From the NCBI GenBank assembly GCA_964481145.1, contig CAYZTA010000013.1, forward strand, positions 1 through 64,000: a DNA stretch of 64,000 nt. The letters run 5' to 3'. Of the stretch, positions 46,061-54,058 are shown one piece after another. The DNA is from Sandaracinus sp964481145 (GTDB taxonomy: Bacteria > Myxococcota_A > Polyangia > Polyangiales > Sandaracinaceae). The notes beneath the pieces were generated by a model. It ran no database searches. It was not told the DNA's origin and saw only the letters and a program-made list of their open reading frames with translations. How positions within the stretch are numbered: position 1 is the first letter of the stretch; each line of letters starts with the position of its first letter. A program made the translations under genes and the position numbers.

Positions 46061-47272
46061 GTGACCGTCTTCTGTCCGAATTGCGGCAAACCGAACACCG
46101 ACTCTGCAACTCAGTGCGTTGCCTGCGCGACCGCGCTCAAGCCCAAGGCGGCGGGTTCGAAGTTCAAAGGCACGATGATGATGACGGGCCTTCCGAAGGC
46201 GGGTGGATCCGGGCCGCCTCCGGGACCCGGAGGTCCGCCCGCATCCGGGCCGCCCATACCGCCCCCCGGAGCCCCTCCGGCATCGAGCGCTCCTGCACCC
46301 GCGGCTCAGAAGCAGAATCTCGCGTTCCAGGCGACCATGCTGGGTCCGATCTCCCCTCCGGGAGCCCCTGGAGCGCCAGGCGGCGATTTTGGCCATGGAT
46401 CGACCGAGCAGCCATCCACCACTGGACAGCCGCAGGGGGGCTTTGGTGCACCTCCGGCACAAAGCGGGTTCGGAACGCCTGCTCAGGGCGGATTTGGAAC
46501 GCCCCCTCCAGCGCAGAGCGGCTTCGGTGCGCCTCCGGCGCAGGGCGGCTTCGGTGCGCCTCCGGCGCAGGGTGGTTTCGGTGCGCCTCCGGCGCAGGGC
46601 GGCTTCGGTGCGCCTCCGGCGCAGGGCGGTTTCGGTGCGCCTCCGGTGCAGGGCGGCTTCGGTGCGCCTCCGGCGCAGGGTGGTTTCGGTGCGGCTCCGC
46701 CGGCGCAGGGTGGTTTCGGTGCGCCTCCGGCGCAGGGTGGTTTCGGAACGCCTCCGCCGGCGCAAGGTGGGTTTGGAGCATCCCCTTCGGGGTTTGGATC
46801 CCAACCCCAACCGCCAGCACAAGGTGGATTTGGTGCGCCCCCATCGGGATTCGGTGGAGCTGGGGCCCAGGGCACCGCGCCCATGGGGGCACCCATGGCA
46901 GCAGGTGGCGCGCCCGCGAAAAGCAATACTGGAAAATACATCGCCATCGGTTGTGGCGTTCTTTTCATGTTTTGCTGTGTGTCGGGGATCATCTATCAGC
47001 TGGTGTGCTCGGCAATGATCCCGACAATGACGCCCGTGGGAGTCACTCCGCCTGACACAGCAGCACCGGTCGCTGGGGGTGGCAGTGTTTGTGCTCGAAC
47101 CGCAGAGTGCTGTGCTGCGTATCTCCAGGCGATGAACGTGCCGGGCACGGTCGACTGCAACATGTACGCGAACATGCCCGCTGCGGCGGAGACGGGCTGT
47201 CAATCCGCGATCGAAGCCTGGCGTGCAGGGCTTCAAGCCGCGAATATGGCTGTGCCAAGCGCCTGTCAGTGA
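46061..47272 (+). CDS. Zinc-ribbon, FG-repeat, single-span membrane protein
   Basis: 403 residues in four parts. The N-terminal zinc ribbon is FCPNCGKPNTDSATQCVAC (Cys5, 8, 19, 22). A proline/glycine-rich region then contains about 17 tandem copies of a motif like GGFGAPPAQ. One membrane helix follows (about residues 292-315, including VLFMFCCVSGIIYQLVC), and then an outward-facing, cysteine-containing tail (CARTAECCAAYLQAM to the end). The start is GTG with GGGAGG five bases upstream; the longer frame to 45950 lacks support. Function unknown. The repeats are disordered and aromatic-spaced like FG-nucleoporin or other condensate-forming sequences, which is inference only. Divergent from nuoE. 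Confidence 0.82.
   Translation: MTVFCPNCGKPNTDSATQCVACATALKPKAAGSKFKGTMMMTGLPKAGGSGPPPGPGGPPASGPPIPPPGAPPASSAPAPAAQKQNLAFQATMLGPISPPGAPGAPGGDFGHGSTEQPSTTGQPQGGFGAPPAQSGFGTPAQGGFGTPPPAQSGFGAPPAQGGFGAPPAQGGFGAPPAQGGFGAPPAQGGFGAPPVQGGFGAPPAQGGFGAAPPAQGGFGAPPAQGGFGTPPPAQGGFGASPSGFGSQPQPPAQGGFGAPPSGFGGAGAQGTAPMGAPMAAGGAPAKSNTGKYIAIGCGVLFMFCCVSGIIYQLVCSAMIPTMTPVGVTPPDTAAPVAGGGSVCARTAECCAAYLQAMNVPGTVDCNMYANMPAAAETGCQSAIEAWRAGLQAANMAVPSACQ
46436..46872 (+). repeat. In-frame minisatellite, 27-bp unit
   Basis: Tandem copies of a unit close to GGCGGCTTCGGTGCGCCTCC plus GGCGCAG encode GGFGAPPAQ. The central copies (about 46519-46740) are nearly identical. Outer copies are diverged and vary by one to three codons. 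Array length is likely to vary between strains by slippage or recombination. Confidence 0.9.
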
Positions 47273-47308
47273 ATCCTCCTGTGTCTTATGTGTCCTGTTG
47301 AGGGTCAT

Positions 47309-47342
47309 CGCCCGGCAAGCTCCACGAGCGGCCGGGCGTTTC
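47309..47342 (+). terminator. Hairpin terminator after the FG-repeat gene
   Basis: CGCCCGGC and GCCGGGCG form an 8-bp GC-rich stem whose loop folds again (GCTC-CAC-GAGC). A short T-run (TTTC) follows. It lies about 37 bases after the stop codon and before the SD of the next gene. Confidence 0.5.
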
Positions 47343-47359
47343 GCTCTCAGGAGCTCACC

Positions 47360-47737
47360 ATGTGGAGCATCGAGTTCGATCCCTCAACGTGCCTCATGAC
47401 CCTTCGGCTGGTCCACTTTGCGACTCCAAGCCAAATGCGTGCGCTCGCCCGCGCCCACGTTCACGCGCTCTCCGCCACTGGGGCGAGCTCCTTTCGAGTG
47501 CTCGCGGATCTTCGCGGAGCACGACCGTTCGAGCGGGAAGCCGCGACCATCTTTGCCGAGATCCGTCGATCTGCGTTGGCTGCACCTGGATTTCGCCGAC
47601 GCGCCGTGCTCACCGATTCTCCCATCGTGGCCATGCAGCAGCGCCGAGACATCCTCGACGATGCCATCGTGTCCAAACACGAAATCGTCACCCTCGATGA
47701 AAGCGAAGCGCGTAATTTTTTAGGGCGAACATTTTAG
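47360..47737 (+). CDS. Hypothetical protein, possibly STAS/SpoIIAA-like fold
   Basis: 125 residues with no membrane helix or signal. The start is set by AGGAG eight bases upstream; a longer frame from 47288 runs through the terminator hairpin and is unlikely. The order of strands and helices (MWSIEFDPSTCLMTLRLVH, 'FRVLADLRGARPFEREAATI', RRRAVLTDSPIVAMQQ) recalls small SpoIIAA/STAS-like proteins found in myxobacteria. I see no conserved catalytic motif. It stands alone before the membrane-protein/two-component cassette. Confidence 0.65.
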   Translation: MWSIEFDPSTCLMTLRLVHFATPSQMRALARAHVHALSATGASSFRVLADLRGARPFEREAATIFAEIRRSALAAPGFRRRAVLTDSPIVAMQQRRDILDDAIVSKHEIVTLDESEARNFLGRTF

Positions 47738-47919
47738 GCGCGAGGAGGGAGTCGGCGATCGCCACATCTTCGCCACGAACCTTCCTCGTCTTTGCCAAGG
47801 CTTGGATATCGTATCGCCTCTTGCCCATCGCAGATCTCTCGATGTGGAAGGCGCAAATGTTGAGCCTGTCGCAACGAGGCCTGGCATTTCCGCCGAGCAC
47901 ATCGAGCAGGAGGTCGGTG

Positions 47920-48516
47920 ATGACACATTCGATATTCGCTTCTCCAAGCGAGGACACGTTCGTGGCGCGTGTCCTCTCGACGCAAGGTCGGCTTCGCGAT
48001 CTCGCCATGCGTGCTGCGCTCGGAATGGCGCTCGCGTCCATCGCGGGGCTGGCCATGGGCGCGCGCGAGGGCCTCTTGGCGATGGCCGTGCATGCAGTGG
48101 GAGTCCCTTGTGCCTTGCTCGCAGTGGCATTGCTCGGGCTGCCATCCCTTTACGTCGTGCTCTCGCTGTTCGATACGCCACTCGATTCTCGGGCCCTTCT
48201 TGCCGCAGCTGCGTCTGCCCTCAGCGCAACAGGGCTCGTGCTCGCCGGACTTGCTCCCACCATCATGCTGTTCGGGGTCACGAGCGCGGGTCCAGAAGGA
48301 GCTGCGATCACATCGAGCGTGGGCTTGGCCATGGGCTGTCTCATCGGGCTGTTGCAGATGCGATTCATGATCGCGAACTCAATCACACAGATGTCGATGG
48401 CTCGGCGTGCGATTGCAGCGGGTGTGCTGGCGGTGTTTGGCCTCTTCGCAATCGCGCTCGCTACGCGCCTGGCCTACGCCCTCCTTCCGGTCTTGGTCGG
48501 AGGTCACGTCGTATGA
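47920..48516 (+). CDS. Polytopic membrane protein A of a two-component cassette
   Basis: 198 residues with about five to six hydrophobic helices (from AALGMALASIAGLAMGAREG to the C-terminus). AGGAGG six bases upstream fixes the start; the frame extending to 47821 has no ribosome site. Its layout resembles the next gene product: an 'LR.LA' approach to helix 1, a glycine-rich turn, a helix with VPCALLAVALLGLPSLYVV, and a later 'LAPTIMLFGVTSAG'. The two are probably paralogs. The family is uncertain; it resembles uncharacterised proteins often labelled as actin-binding WH2-like. First gene of a five-gene coupled cassette; overlaps the next by four bases. Confidence 0.75.
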   Translation: MTHSIFASPSEDTFVARVLSTQGRLRDLAMRAALGMALASIAGLAMGAREGLLAMAVHAVGVPCALLAVALLGLPSLYVVLSLFDTPLDSRALLAAAASALSATGLVLAGLAPTIMLFGVTSAGPEGAAITSSVGLAMGCLIGLLQMRFMIANSITQMSMARRAIAAGVLAVFGLFAIALATRLAYALLPVLVGGHVV

Positions 48517-49196
48517 ACGAGATCGATCTCTTGCTCCGAGACCCCGACGAGGCAGCGCGGCGCTCCATGGCCGCAGAATCGCTCCGTGCCTTGGTCATGA
48601 CATCCCTTGGCACCATCGTGCTCGGCGGTGCTGTGTTCGGCGCGGTCGTCGGCTCATTTCGTGGCGGCATGCAGGTGGTCTACGCCTCGCTCAAGCTGCC
48701 CATCGCCCTCGTCATGGTGATGGTCATCACGGTGCCCGCGGTCCACGCGATCGGCGCGGCGCTCGGGCAGAAATGGACGTTTCAAACCGTGACCGCGCTC
48801 TGCCTTGCATCACTCGGCCGCGGGGCGCTCGTTCTCTTTGCCGTCGCGCCGATCCTTTATTTGGCGATCGATCTCGGCCTCCAATATCACACGACGGCGC
48901 TCATGGCCGTGCTCGCATTCGGCCTCGCGGGCATCGCTTCACTCGGGATCTTATTGCGTGGAATCGCGCTCCCGCGTGCTCGAGTGGCAGGTGCGCTCGC
49001 GATGGCGCTCGTCTTTGTCGCGGTGTCGGGGCAAACGAGCTGGATCTTACGCCCATGGCTCTTGCGGCCACGCACCGAGGATGTTCCCTTTTTGCGTGCC
49101 CCCGAAGGCGGGTTCATCGAGTCGATTGCCACGAGCACGCGTTCGGCGGTGATCTATCGCGATGTGAGCGAGCCCGAACGGGAAACAGAGGAGTGA
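48513..49196 (+). CDS. Polytopic membrane protein B of a two-component cassette
   Basis: 227 residues with about six helices. It has the same general plan as the preceding product: 'SLRALVMTSLGTIVLGGAVF' (helix 1), 'SLKLPIALVMVMVITVPAVH', 'LFAVAPILYLAIDLG'. The last 40 residues are soluble and include FLRAPEGGFIESIATST. The start overlaps the previous stop (ATGA) with GGAGG nine bases upstream. Together with its neighbour it may form a heteromeric membrane complex. Function unknown. Confidence 0.75.
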   Translation: MNEIDLLLRDPDEAARRSMAAESLRALVMTSLGTIVLGGAVFGAVVGSFRGGMQVVYASLKLPIALVMVMVITVPAVHAIGAALGQKWTFQTVTALCLASLGRGALVLFAVAPILYLAIDLGLQYHTTALMAVLAFGLAGIASLGILLRGIALPRARVAGALAMALVFVAVSGQTSWILRPWLLRPRTEDVPFLRAPEGGFIESIATSTRSAVIYRDVSEPERETEE

Positions 49197-49201
49197 GCGC
49201 G

Positions 49202-49855
49202 ATGACGAGTCTGCATCTGCTCGTATGCTATCTCGTCATCGGCAGCGTCTTGGCGTTCGTCACCGTCCGCCATCGCCACGATGGGCTCGTCGCTCGCGTG
49301 GGCTCTGCGTTGATCACAATCTTCGTATGGCCCCTCTGGGCTCCCATCGCCCTCGCGCCCCATCGAGAGAGAACGAACGATGCTCGCGCAAGCGAGCTTC
49401 ACGCGGCGCTCGATGGCGTCGTCGAAGCTGCGGCTGGTTCGACGTTCGAGTCTTTGCTTGCACATGACGCGGTCACTCGAATACGGAACGAGATCGACCT
49501 CGCCACTCAACGCATCGAAGAGCTCCGAATCGCCCTCGAACAACCCGGCTTCGATCCGCGCGCCGCGCATGCACGCCTCGTGGAGCTCGAGCGCGCGAAC
49601 GCAAGCCCCCGTGCGATCGTGGCCGCACGTCTACACCGGGATGGTGTGGCGCGACTCGTGCGTCTGCACCAAGGGCAGCGCCTCGCCCTCGAAGAGCTCG
49701 GCGATGCGCTCATGGCGCTGCGCGCGCAGTTCGTTCTTGCCCGTGTCGCAGGCCACGGCAAGGATGATATCGTTTCGGATCTCTGGGCTCGCGTGGAAGG
49801 GCTCGGCGCCGCCTTCTCCGACGAAAAGACAGACGAACAGGAGAGCTCCACTTGA
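49202..49855 (+). CDS. Membrane-anchored helical protein of a two-component cassette
   Basis: 217 residues. Two N-terminal helices (about 3-20 and 29-46) anchor a soluble part of some 165 residues rich in Ala, Glu, Arg and Leu, predicted to be coiled helices ('EIDLATQRIEELRIALEQPG', 'RLVRLHQGQRLALEELGDAL'). It starts five bases after the previous stop with GAGGAG eight bases upstream. It overlaps the response regulator's TTG start by four bases. No family recognised; a link between the membrane pair and the signalling pair is plausible but unproven. Confidence 0.75.
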   Translation: MTSLHLLVCYLVIGSVLAFVTVRHRHDGLVARVGSALITIFVWPLWAPIALAPHRERTNDARASELHAALDGVVEAAAGSTFESLLAHDAVTRIRNEIDLATQRIEELRIALEQPGFDPRAAHARLVELERANASPRAIVAARLHRDGVARLVRLHQGQRLALEELGDALMALRAQFVLARVAGHGKDDIVSDLWARVEGLGAAFSDEKTDEQESST

Positions 49856-50544
49856 GTCGTCACATCCTCGTCGTCGATGACGAACAACGGATCCGTGAGG
49901 TCGTGCAATATGCGCTCGAACGCGACGGATATCGTGTCTCGTCGGCGGCTGACGCAGTCTCTGCGCGTCCGATATTCGCGTGCAGTGACATCGCCCTCAT
50001 CGTGCTCGATGTGATGTTGCCCGACACCGATGGCCTCACGCTTTGTCGTGAGATCCGAACACAGAGCAAAGCGCCGATCTTGTTCTTGTCGGCGCGCAGC
50101 GATGAAATCGATCGCGTGCTCGGCCTCGAGCTCGGCGGCGACGATTATCTCACCAAGCCCTTCTCGCCACGCGAGCTCGTCGCGCGTGTGAAAGCCATTC
50201 TGCGCCGCACCGAGCGTTCGGACGAACCCACGATGCCCAATCAAAGTGCGCGTATCCAACACGGAACGATTTCGATCGACATCGAACGCCACGAAGTCCG
50301 ATGCGGAGAACACCTCGTCACGCTCACGCCGACCGAGCTCGGGATGCTCGCTGCGCTCCTCGAGCGCCCAGGGCTCGTCCTGTCCCGAGGTCAACTCATG
50401 AAGCGCGCGTATACATACGACCATCTCATCACCGAGCGAACCATCGACACGCACGTGCGACGGATCCGCGCGAAGTTCCGTCTCCACGGCGTCGATCCCA
50501 TCACCACGGTGCACGGCGTTGGTTACAAGGCGACGGGAGGTTGA
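49852..50544 (+). CDS. OmpR-family response regulator (CreB-like)
   Basis: 230 residues. The receiver domain has all functional residues: Asp9/Asp10, phosphoacceptor Asp53 (IVLDVMLPDTDG), Ser80 and Lys102 (YLTKPF). The C-terminal winged-helix domain ('LTPTELGMLAALLERPG', then TIDTHVRRIRAKF) binds DNA. The start is TTG, overlapping the previous stop (TTGA), with AGGAG upstream. It works with the sensor kinase encoded six bases downstream. Targets are unknown; the three upstream cassette genes are the natural candidates. Confidence 0.93.
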   Translation: MSRHILVVDDEQRIREVVQYALERDGYRVSSAADAVSARPIFACSDIALIVLDVMLPDTDGLTLCREIRTQSKAPILFLSARSDEIDRVLGLELGGDDYLTKPFSPRELVARVKAILRRTERSDEPTMPNQSARIQHGTISIDIERHEVRCGEHLVTLTPTELGMLAALLERPGLVLSRGQLMKRAYTYDHLITERTIDTHVRRIRAKFRLHGVDPITTVHGVGYKATGG

Positions 50545-50550
50545 GCGTCG

Positions 50551-52056
50551 ATGACGCTGCCACGCTCGTTCGCGCGCAGGAGCGGCGTTGTGTCCTGGCT
50601 CTCCGACAGCATTTTGGCGCGGCTCTTGTGGGTCAATTTGTTCGTGTTGCTCTTGCCTTGGGCAGGGCTCGAGTTCGCGCGAATCCACGAACGCCAACTG
50701 CTCGTCTCGCTCGAACGCGATATGCGCAATCAAGCGGCGCTCACGAGGGAGATCGCGCTCGAATCGCTCTTCACGACGGGCGAGCTCGATGCGTCGCGAC
50801 TTCGTTTCATGTTGGTGCGCGCCGCTCGCACGACCCGCACTCGGGTGAGAATCATCGATTCGAACGGCGATGTTCGCGTGGATTCACACGCTGAGGGCGC
50901 TCCCGAAGGTCCCGAGCCCCCTGCCCCTTCGATCGTTCCGTTGTCGAGCTCTGCATCGTATGTGTCGAACGCGCTCGGTCCTCGTTGGCCAGAGATCGCG
51001 GATCGACGTGAGGTCCGAGAGGCGTTGGCAGGACATCCCTCTGCGTATACGCGCATTCGCGGTGAACATCCCTCTGTCATCTTGTTCGTCGCTGAGCCCA
51101 TCCGCCACGAGGGTCAGGTCGTTGGCGCGATCTACGTCACACGATCGACTCAACCCGTGCTCGAAGAGCTCTACAAGATTCGCACCGGATTATTCACTCT
51201 GATGGGCATCGCCATCGGCATCGCCGCACTTTCGACCTTGCTCCTCGCCTGGTCGATCTCGAGGCCGCTCGGAAAGTTGGCCCGCGCAGCACGCCGCATC
51301 GCCCAAGGAGAGCGCAACGTCCCCGTGAAAATCGAAGGGAGCGGTGAAATTCGCGAGCTCTCTTCAGCATTCTCGATCATGACGACGCAGCTCGATCAGC
51401 GTCTTCGATACATCGAAGACTTCGCCGCTGACGTCGCACATGAGTTCAAATCTCCGCTCACCTCCATCCGAGGCGCGGCCGAGCTCCTCCACGAAGGCGC
51501 CGACGATGATCCCGCTGCGCGCGAGCGGTTCCTGCGAAATATCCAGCTCGACAGTGAGCGTCTCGATCGCCTCGTGTCGCGGTTGCTCGAGCTCTCGAGG
51601 ATCGACGCTTCTCGGGAAGCGATGGACGAGGTTTGTCTTCGAACGATCGTCCATCATGTCGTCGAACGCACCACGACCCTCGAGCAACCTGTCGTCTCGC
51701 AGATGGACCCATCGCTCGCGCCTTTGCGTGGTCGCGGTGCAGACCTCGAACGCGCACTCCTCAACCTCGTCGAAAACGCCTTGCGGTTCTCACCCGCGAA
51801 CGAACCCGTCCGCATCGAGGTCGTTGCACACGCACGCGAAGTTCACATCGCAGTCGAAGATCGTGGCTCCGGCGTGCCAGGGGCTCTCCGCCTCAAAATC
51901 TTCGATCGTTTTTTCACTACCGATGCCGAACGAAACGGCACCGGTCTCGGCCTGTCCATCGTCAAGAGCGTCGCCGAAGCGCACGGTGGGCGGCTCTATC
52001 TCGACGAAACTTGGAGTCCAGGAGCCCGTTTCGTCCTGGTTCTGCCCCGTCGATGA
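50551..52056 (+). CDS. Sensor histidine kinase (CreC/ChvG-like)
   Basis: 501 residues. Helices at about 21-42 and 214-235 enclose a periplasmic sensor domain of about 170 residues containing 'IIDSNGDVRVDSHAEG', a dCache/CreC-like strand pattern. Then come HAMP (238-290), the phosphorylated His297 in DVAHEFKSPLTSIRG, and the ATP-binding domain with LVENALRFSP, DRGSGVPG, FDRFF and GTGLGLSIV. GGGAGG lies upstream of the ATG. Partner of the preceding regulator and the last gene of the cassette. Confidence 0.93.
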   Translation: MTLPRSFARRSGVVSWLSDSILARLLWVNLFVLLLPWAGLEFARIHERQLLVSLERDMRNQAALTREIALESLFTTGELDASRLRFMLVRAARTTRTRVRIIDSNGDVRVDSHAEGAPEGPEPPAPSIVPLSSSASYVSNALGPRWPEIADRREVREALAGHPSAYTRIRGEHPSVILFVAEPIRHEGQVVGAIYVTRSTQPVLEELYKIRTGLFTLMGIAIGIAALSTLLLAWSISRPLGKLARAARRIAQGERNVPVKIEGSGEIRELSSAFSIMTTQLDQRLRYIEDFAADVAHEFKSPLTSIRGAAELLHEGADDDPAARERFLRNIQLDSERLDRLVSRLLELSRIDASREAMDEVCLRTIVHHVVERTTTLEQPVVSQMDPSLAPLRGRGADLERALLNLVENALRFSPANEPVRIEVVAHAREVHIAVEDRGSGVPGALRLKIFDRFFTTDAERNGTGLGLSIVKSVAEAHGGRLYLDETWSPGARFVLVLPRR

Positions 52057-52093
52057 CACTCGTGTTAGGTTTCCTCTTGTTTTCGTGCATCAG

Positions 52094-52103
52094 GGTGATC
52101 ACC
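52094..52103. promoter_or_regulatory. Perfect palindrome upstream of the DnaJ gene
   Basis: GGTGATCACC lies 46 bases before the start codon in the gap after the sensor kinase gene. It could be an operator, but a 10-bp palindrome can arise by chance. It does not resemble the CIRCE element. Confidence 0.3.
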
Positions 52104-52149
52104 TTGCGCGCATTCCGCGAGGGATGTGGAACGAGGAGCGGGAACGTTC

Positions 52150-53103
52150 GTGAGCTACAAGGATTATTACGAAGTACTCGGCGTCTCACGTGGCGCGTCG
52201 GCCGACGAGCTCCAAAAGGCTTTCAAAAAGCTGGCGCGCCAATGGCATCCCGATGTCAATAAAGAGCCGGGCGCAGAAGATCACTTCAAAACGATCAACG
52301 AGGCTTACGATGTCCTCAAAGATCCCGAAAAGCGAAAGCTCTACGACAAATATGGAGCGGCGTGGAAGGCCATCTCCGAAGGGCGTCAGCCCCCGCCGGG
52401 GACGGAGCAGGTGCGCTTCGATTTTCGCGATTTCGGGTTCGGTGGGACGGGAGGTCAGGCCCAAACGATCGACCCGAATGATCTCGGCTCGATCTTCGAA
52501 CAATTCTTCGGCGGACAAGTCGAAGGCATGCGCCCTGGCGCACGTCGCCGTGCACGGGGTCCGCGGCGTGGGGAAGATCGGGAGACCACGCTCGAGCTCG
52601 GTGTCTCGGACGCTTTCGTGGGAGGGCCTCGCGAGCTCGGACTTCGAGATCCGAACACGGGCCAAACGACTCACTTGACCGTGCGAATCCCCGGAGGCGT
52701 CCGTACGGGACAGCGCATTCGCCTCGCGGGAAAAGGCGCGGTGGGCTTGTCGGGTGGACAACCGGGCGATCTCTATCTCGTCGTTCAAGTGGTGAACGAT
52801 GGACGCTTTCGATTGGAGGGCGATGATCTCTACACCTCACTCAAAGTAAGCCCTTGGGAGGCCGCACTCGGCGCCACCGTTCCGCTCCCTACCCTCGATG
52901 GCGAAGTGCGTTTGAAGGTTCCGCCCGGGAGCTCATCGGGCCGCAATATCCGCTTGCGTGGCAAAGGATATCCGATGGCCAACGACGGAGGTCGCGGCGA
53001 CCTTTACGCGACGATTCAGATTGCCGTGCCCGAATCACTCAGCGCGAGAGAGCGTGAGCTCTTCGAAGAACTCGCGAAGGCGAGCACGTTCAACGCTCGT
53101 TGA
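52150..53103 (+). CDS. CbpA-type DnaJ co-chaperone (no zinc finger)
   Basis: 317 residues. The J domain at the N-terminus (YKDYYEVLGVSRGAS) has the Hsp70-activating HPD in WHPDVNK. A Gly/Phe-rich linker follows (FRDFGFGGTGGQ), then the two C-terminal substrate-binding sandwich domains (IPGGVRTGQRIRLAGKG, VPPGSSSGRNIRLRGKGYP). The four CxxCxGxG zinc repeats of true DnaJ are absent, so this is CbpA/class B. I use the GTG giving the family N-terminus SYKDYYE; a GTG eight codons earlier is the alternative. No dnaK is nearby. Confidence 0.9.
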   Translation: MSYKDYYEVLGVSRGASADELQKAFKKLARQWHPDVNKEPGAEDHFKTINEAYDVLKDPEKRKLYDKYGAAWKAISEGRQPPPGTEQVRFDFRDFGFGGTGGQAQTIDPNDLGSIFEQFFGGQVEGMRPGARRRARGPRRGEDRETTLELGVSDAFVGGPRELGLRDPNTGQTTHLTVRIPGGVRTGQRIRLAGKGAVGLSGGQPGDLYLVVQVVNDGRFRLEGDDLYTSLKVSPWEAALGATVPLPTLDGEVRLKVPPGSSSGRNIRLRGKGYPMANDGGRGDLYATIQIAVPESLSARERELFEELAKASTFNAR

Positions 53104-53194
53104 CGATGCCAACATCAAACGAAACGTCCGTATGCCTCCCAACCAGAGTCGTGCCATCCCCATCCGTCGCCAGTCACCTCGAACACGATGTAGA

Positions 53195-54052
53195 ATGTTT
53201 CGAGTATCGGTCGCCGCGTTGTTGATGCTCGTCTCTGGCTGCGCGACGTTTCCGCGTAGGCTCGACTACGTGAAGGTGCCGAGCCCCGCGCTCCTCGGGA
53301 CGTATGCCGAGTACGCCGTGTTCCTGCCGCCGGAGTTCTCGGAGGACGAACGACTGCCGCTCGTCGTCTTTCTGCATGGTGGGGGTGACGGACCGGACAG
53401 CCTCGATCGCCATGGCATTTCGGAACGGCTCGAAGTCGGGATGCGCAATGGGGATATTCCACGTGCGCTCATCGTCCTACCTCAAGGGGATTTGAGTTTC
53501 TGGGCGAACTTCTACGACGGCTCACGACGATACGAAGACTGGGTCGTCGACGAAGTCATGTCGCGTGTGGCTCGACGCTATCGCACCGCGGACTGCCCTG
53601 CCGGATGCCATCTCATGGGCGTCTCCATGGGCGGTGAAGGCTCTTTGCGTATCGCGCTGCATCGACCGAACACGTTTGCCTCCGTGACCACGATCAGCGC
53701 CCCCATCATGGATACCGCGCGGCGTATCGAGTTCATGCAAGACCGACTGTTCCTCATCGCCGTGCCGCTTCACCGTATCTTCGGCCCCATCGAGCCGCGT
53801 TCGCGGATCGAACGAGACGATCCGTTCTTGAGGTGGACTCGTCCGGCCGATCTCGGAGGGATGCGCCTCTTCGTGGCATGGACGGAACGAGATCGTGACG
53901 CAATCATCCGCGGAAGCACTGCGTTTCATGAGCATTTGCTCAGGCACGAAATCGAGCACGAACATCGCGTCTTCGAAGGCGGCCACAACTGGGCTTCATG
54001 GGCTCCGATCATCGAAGAGGCGTTGCGCGTTCAGCTATCATCGCGACTCTGA
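53195..54052 (+). CDS. Lipoprotein esterase, alpha/beta hydrolase fold
   Basis: 285 residues. The N-terminus MFRVSVAALLMLVSGCAT is a lipoprotein signal with Cys16. The mature part matches esterase-D or feruloyl-esterase-like hydrolases: oxyanion region VVFLHGGGDGPDSL, the nucleophile elbow GVSMGGEGS, and a late FEGGHNWASWAP with the likely catalytic histidine. The acid may be the aspartate or glutamate in FVAWTERDRD. The substrate is unknown. The ATG has no clear SD, and the frame is open upstream, but the signal peptide argues for this start. birA follows six bases later. Confidence 0.85.
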   Translation: MFRVSVAALLMLVSGCATFPRRLDYVKVPSPALLGTYAEYAVFLPPEFSEDERLPLVVFLHGGGDGPDSLDRHGISERLEVGMRNGDIPRALIVLPQGDLSFWANFYDGSRRYEDWVVDEVMSRVARRYRTADCPAGCHLMGVSMGGEGSLRIALHRPNTFASVTTISAPIMDTARRIEFMQDRLFLIAVPLHRIFGPIEPRSRIERDDPFLRWTRPADLGGMRLFVAWTERDRDAIIRGSTAFHEHLLRHEIEHEHRVFEGGHNWASWAPIIEEALRVQLSSRL

Positions 54053-54058
54053 CATCGC

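Noticed and set aside
46081..47055. Open frames in the other phases across the FG-repeat array
   Set aside because: The 27-bp unit has no stop in several frames, so all phases stay open. Only the frame with the zinc ribbon, membrane helix and SD is supported.
47802..49196. 464-codon frame covering membrane protein B and upstream sequence
   Set aside because: Only the part from 48513 has protein-like composition. The upstream part is the out-of-frame shadow of membrane protein A.
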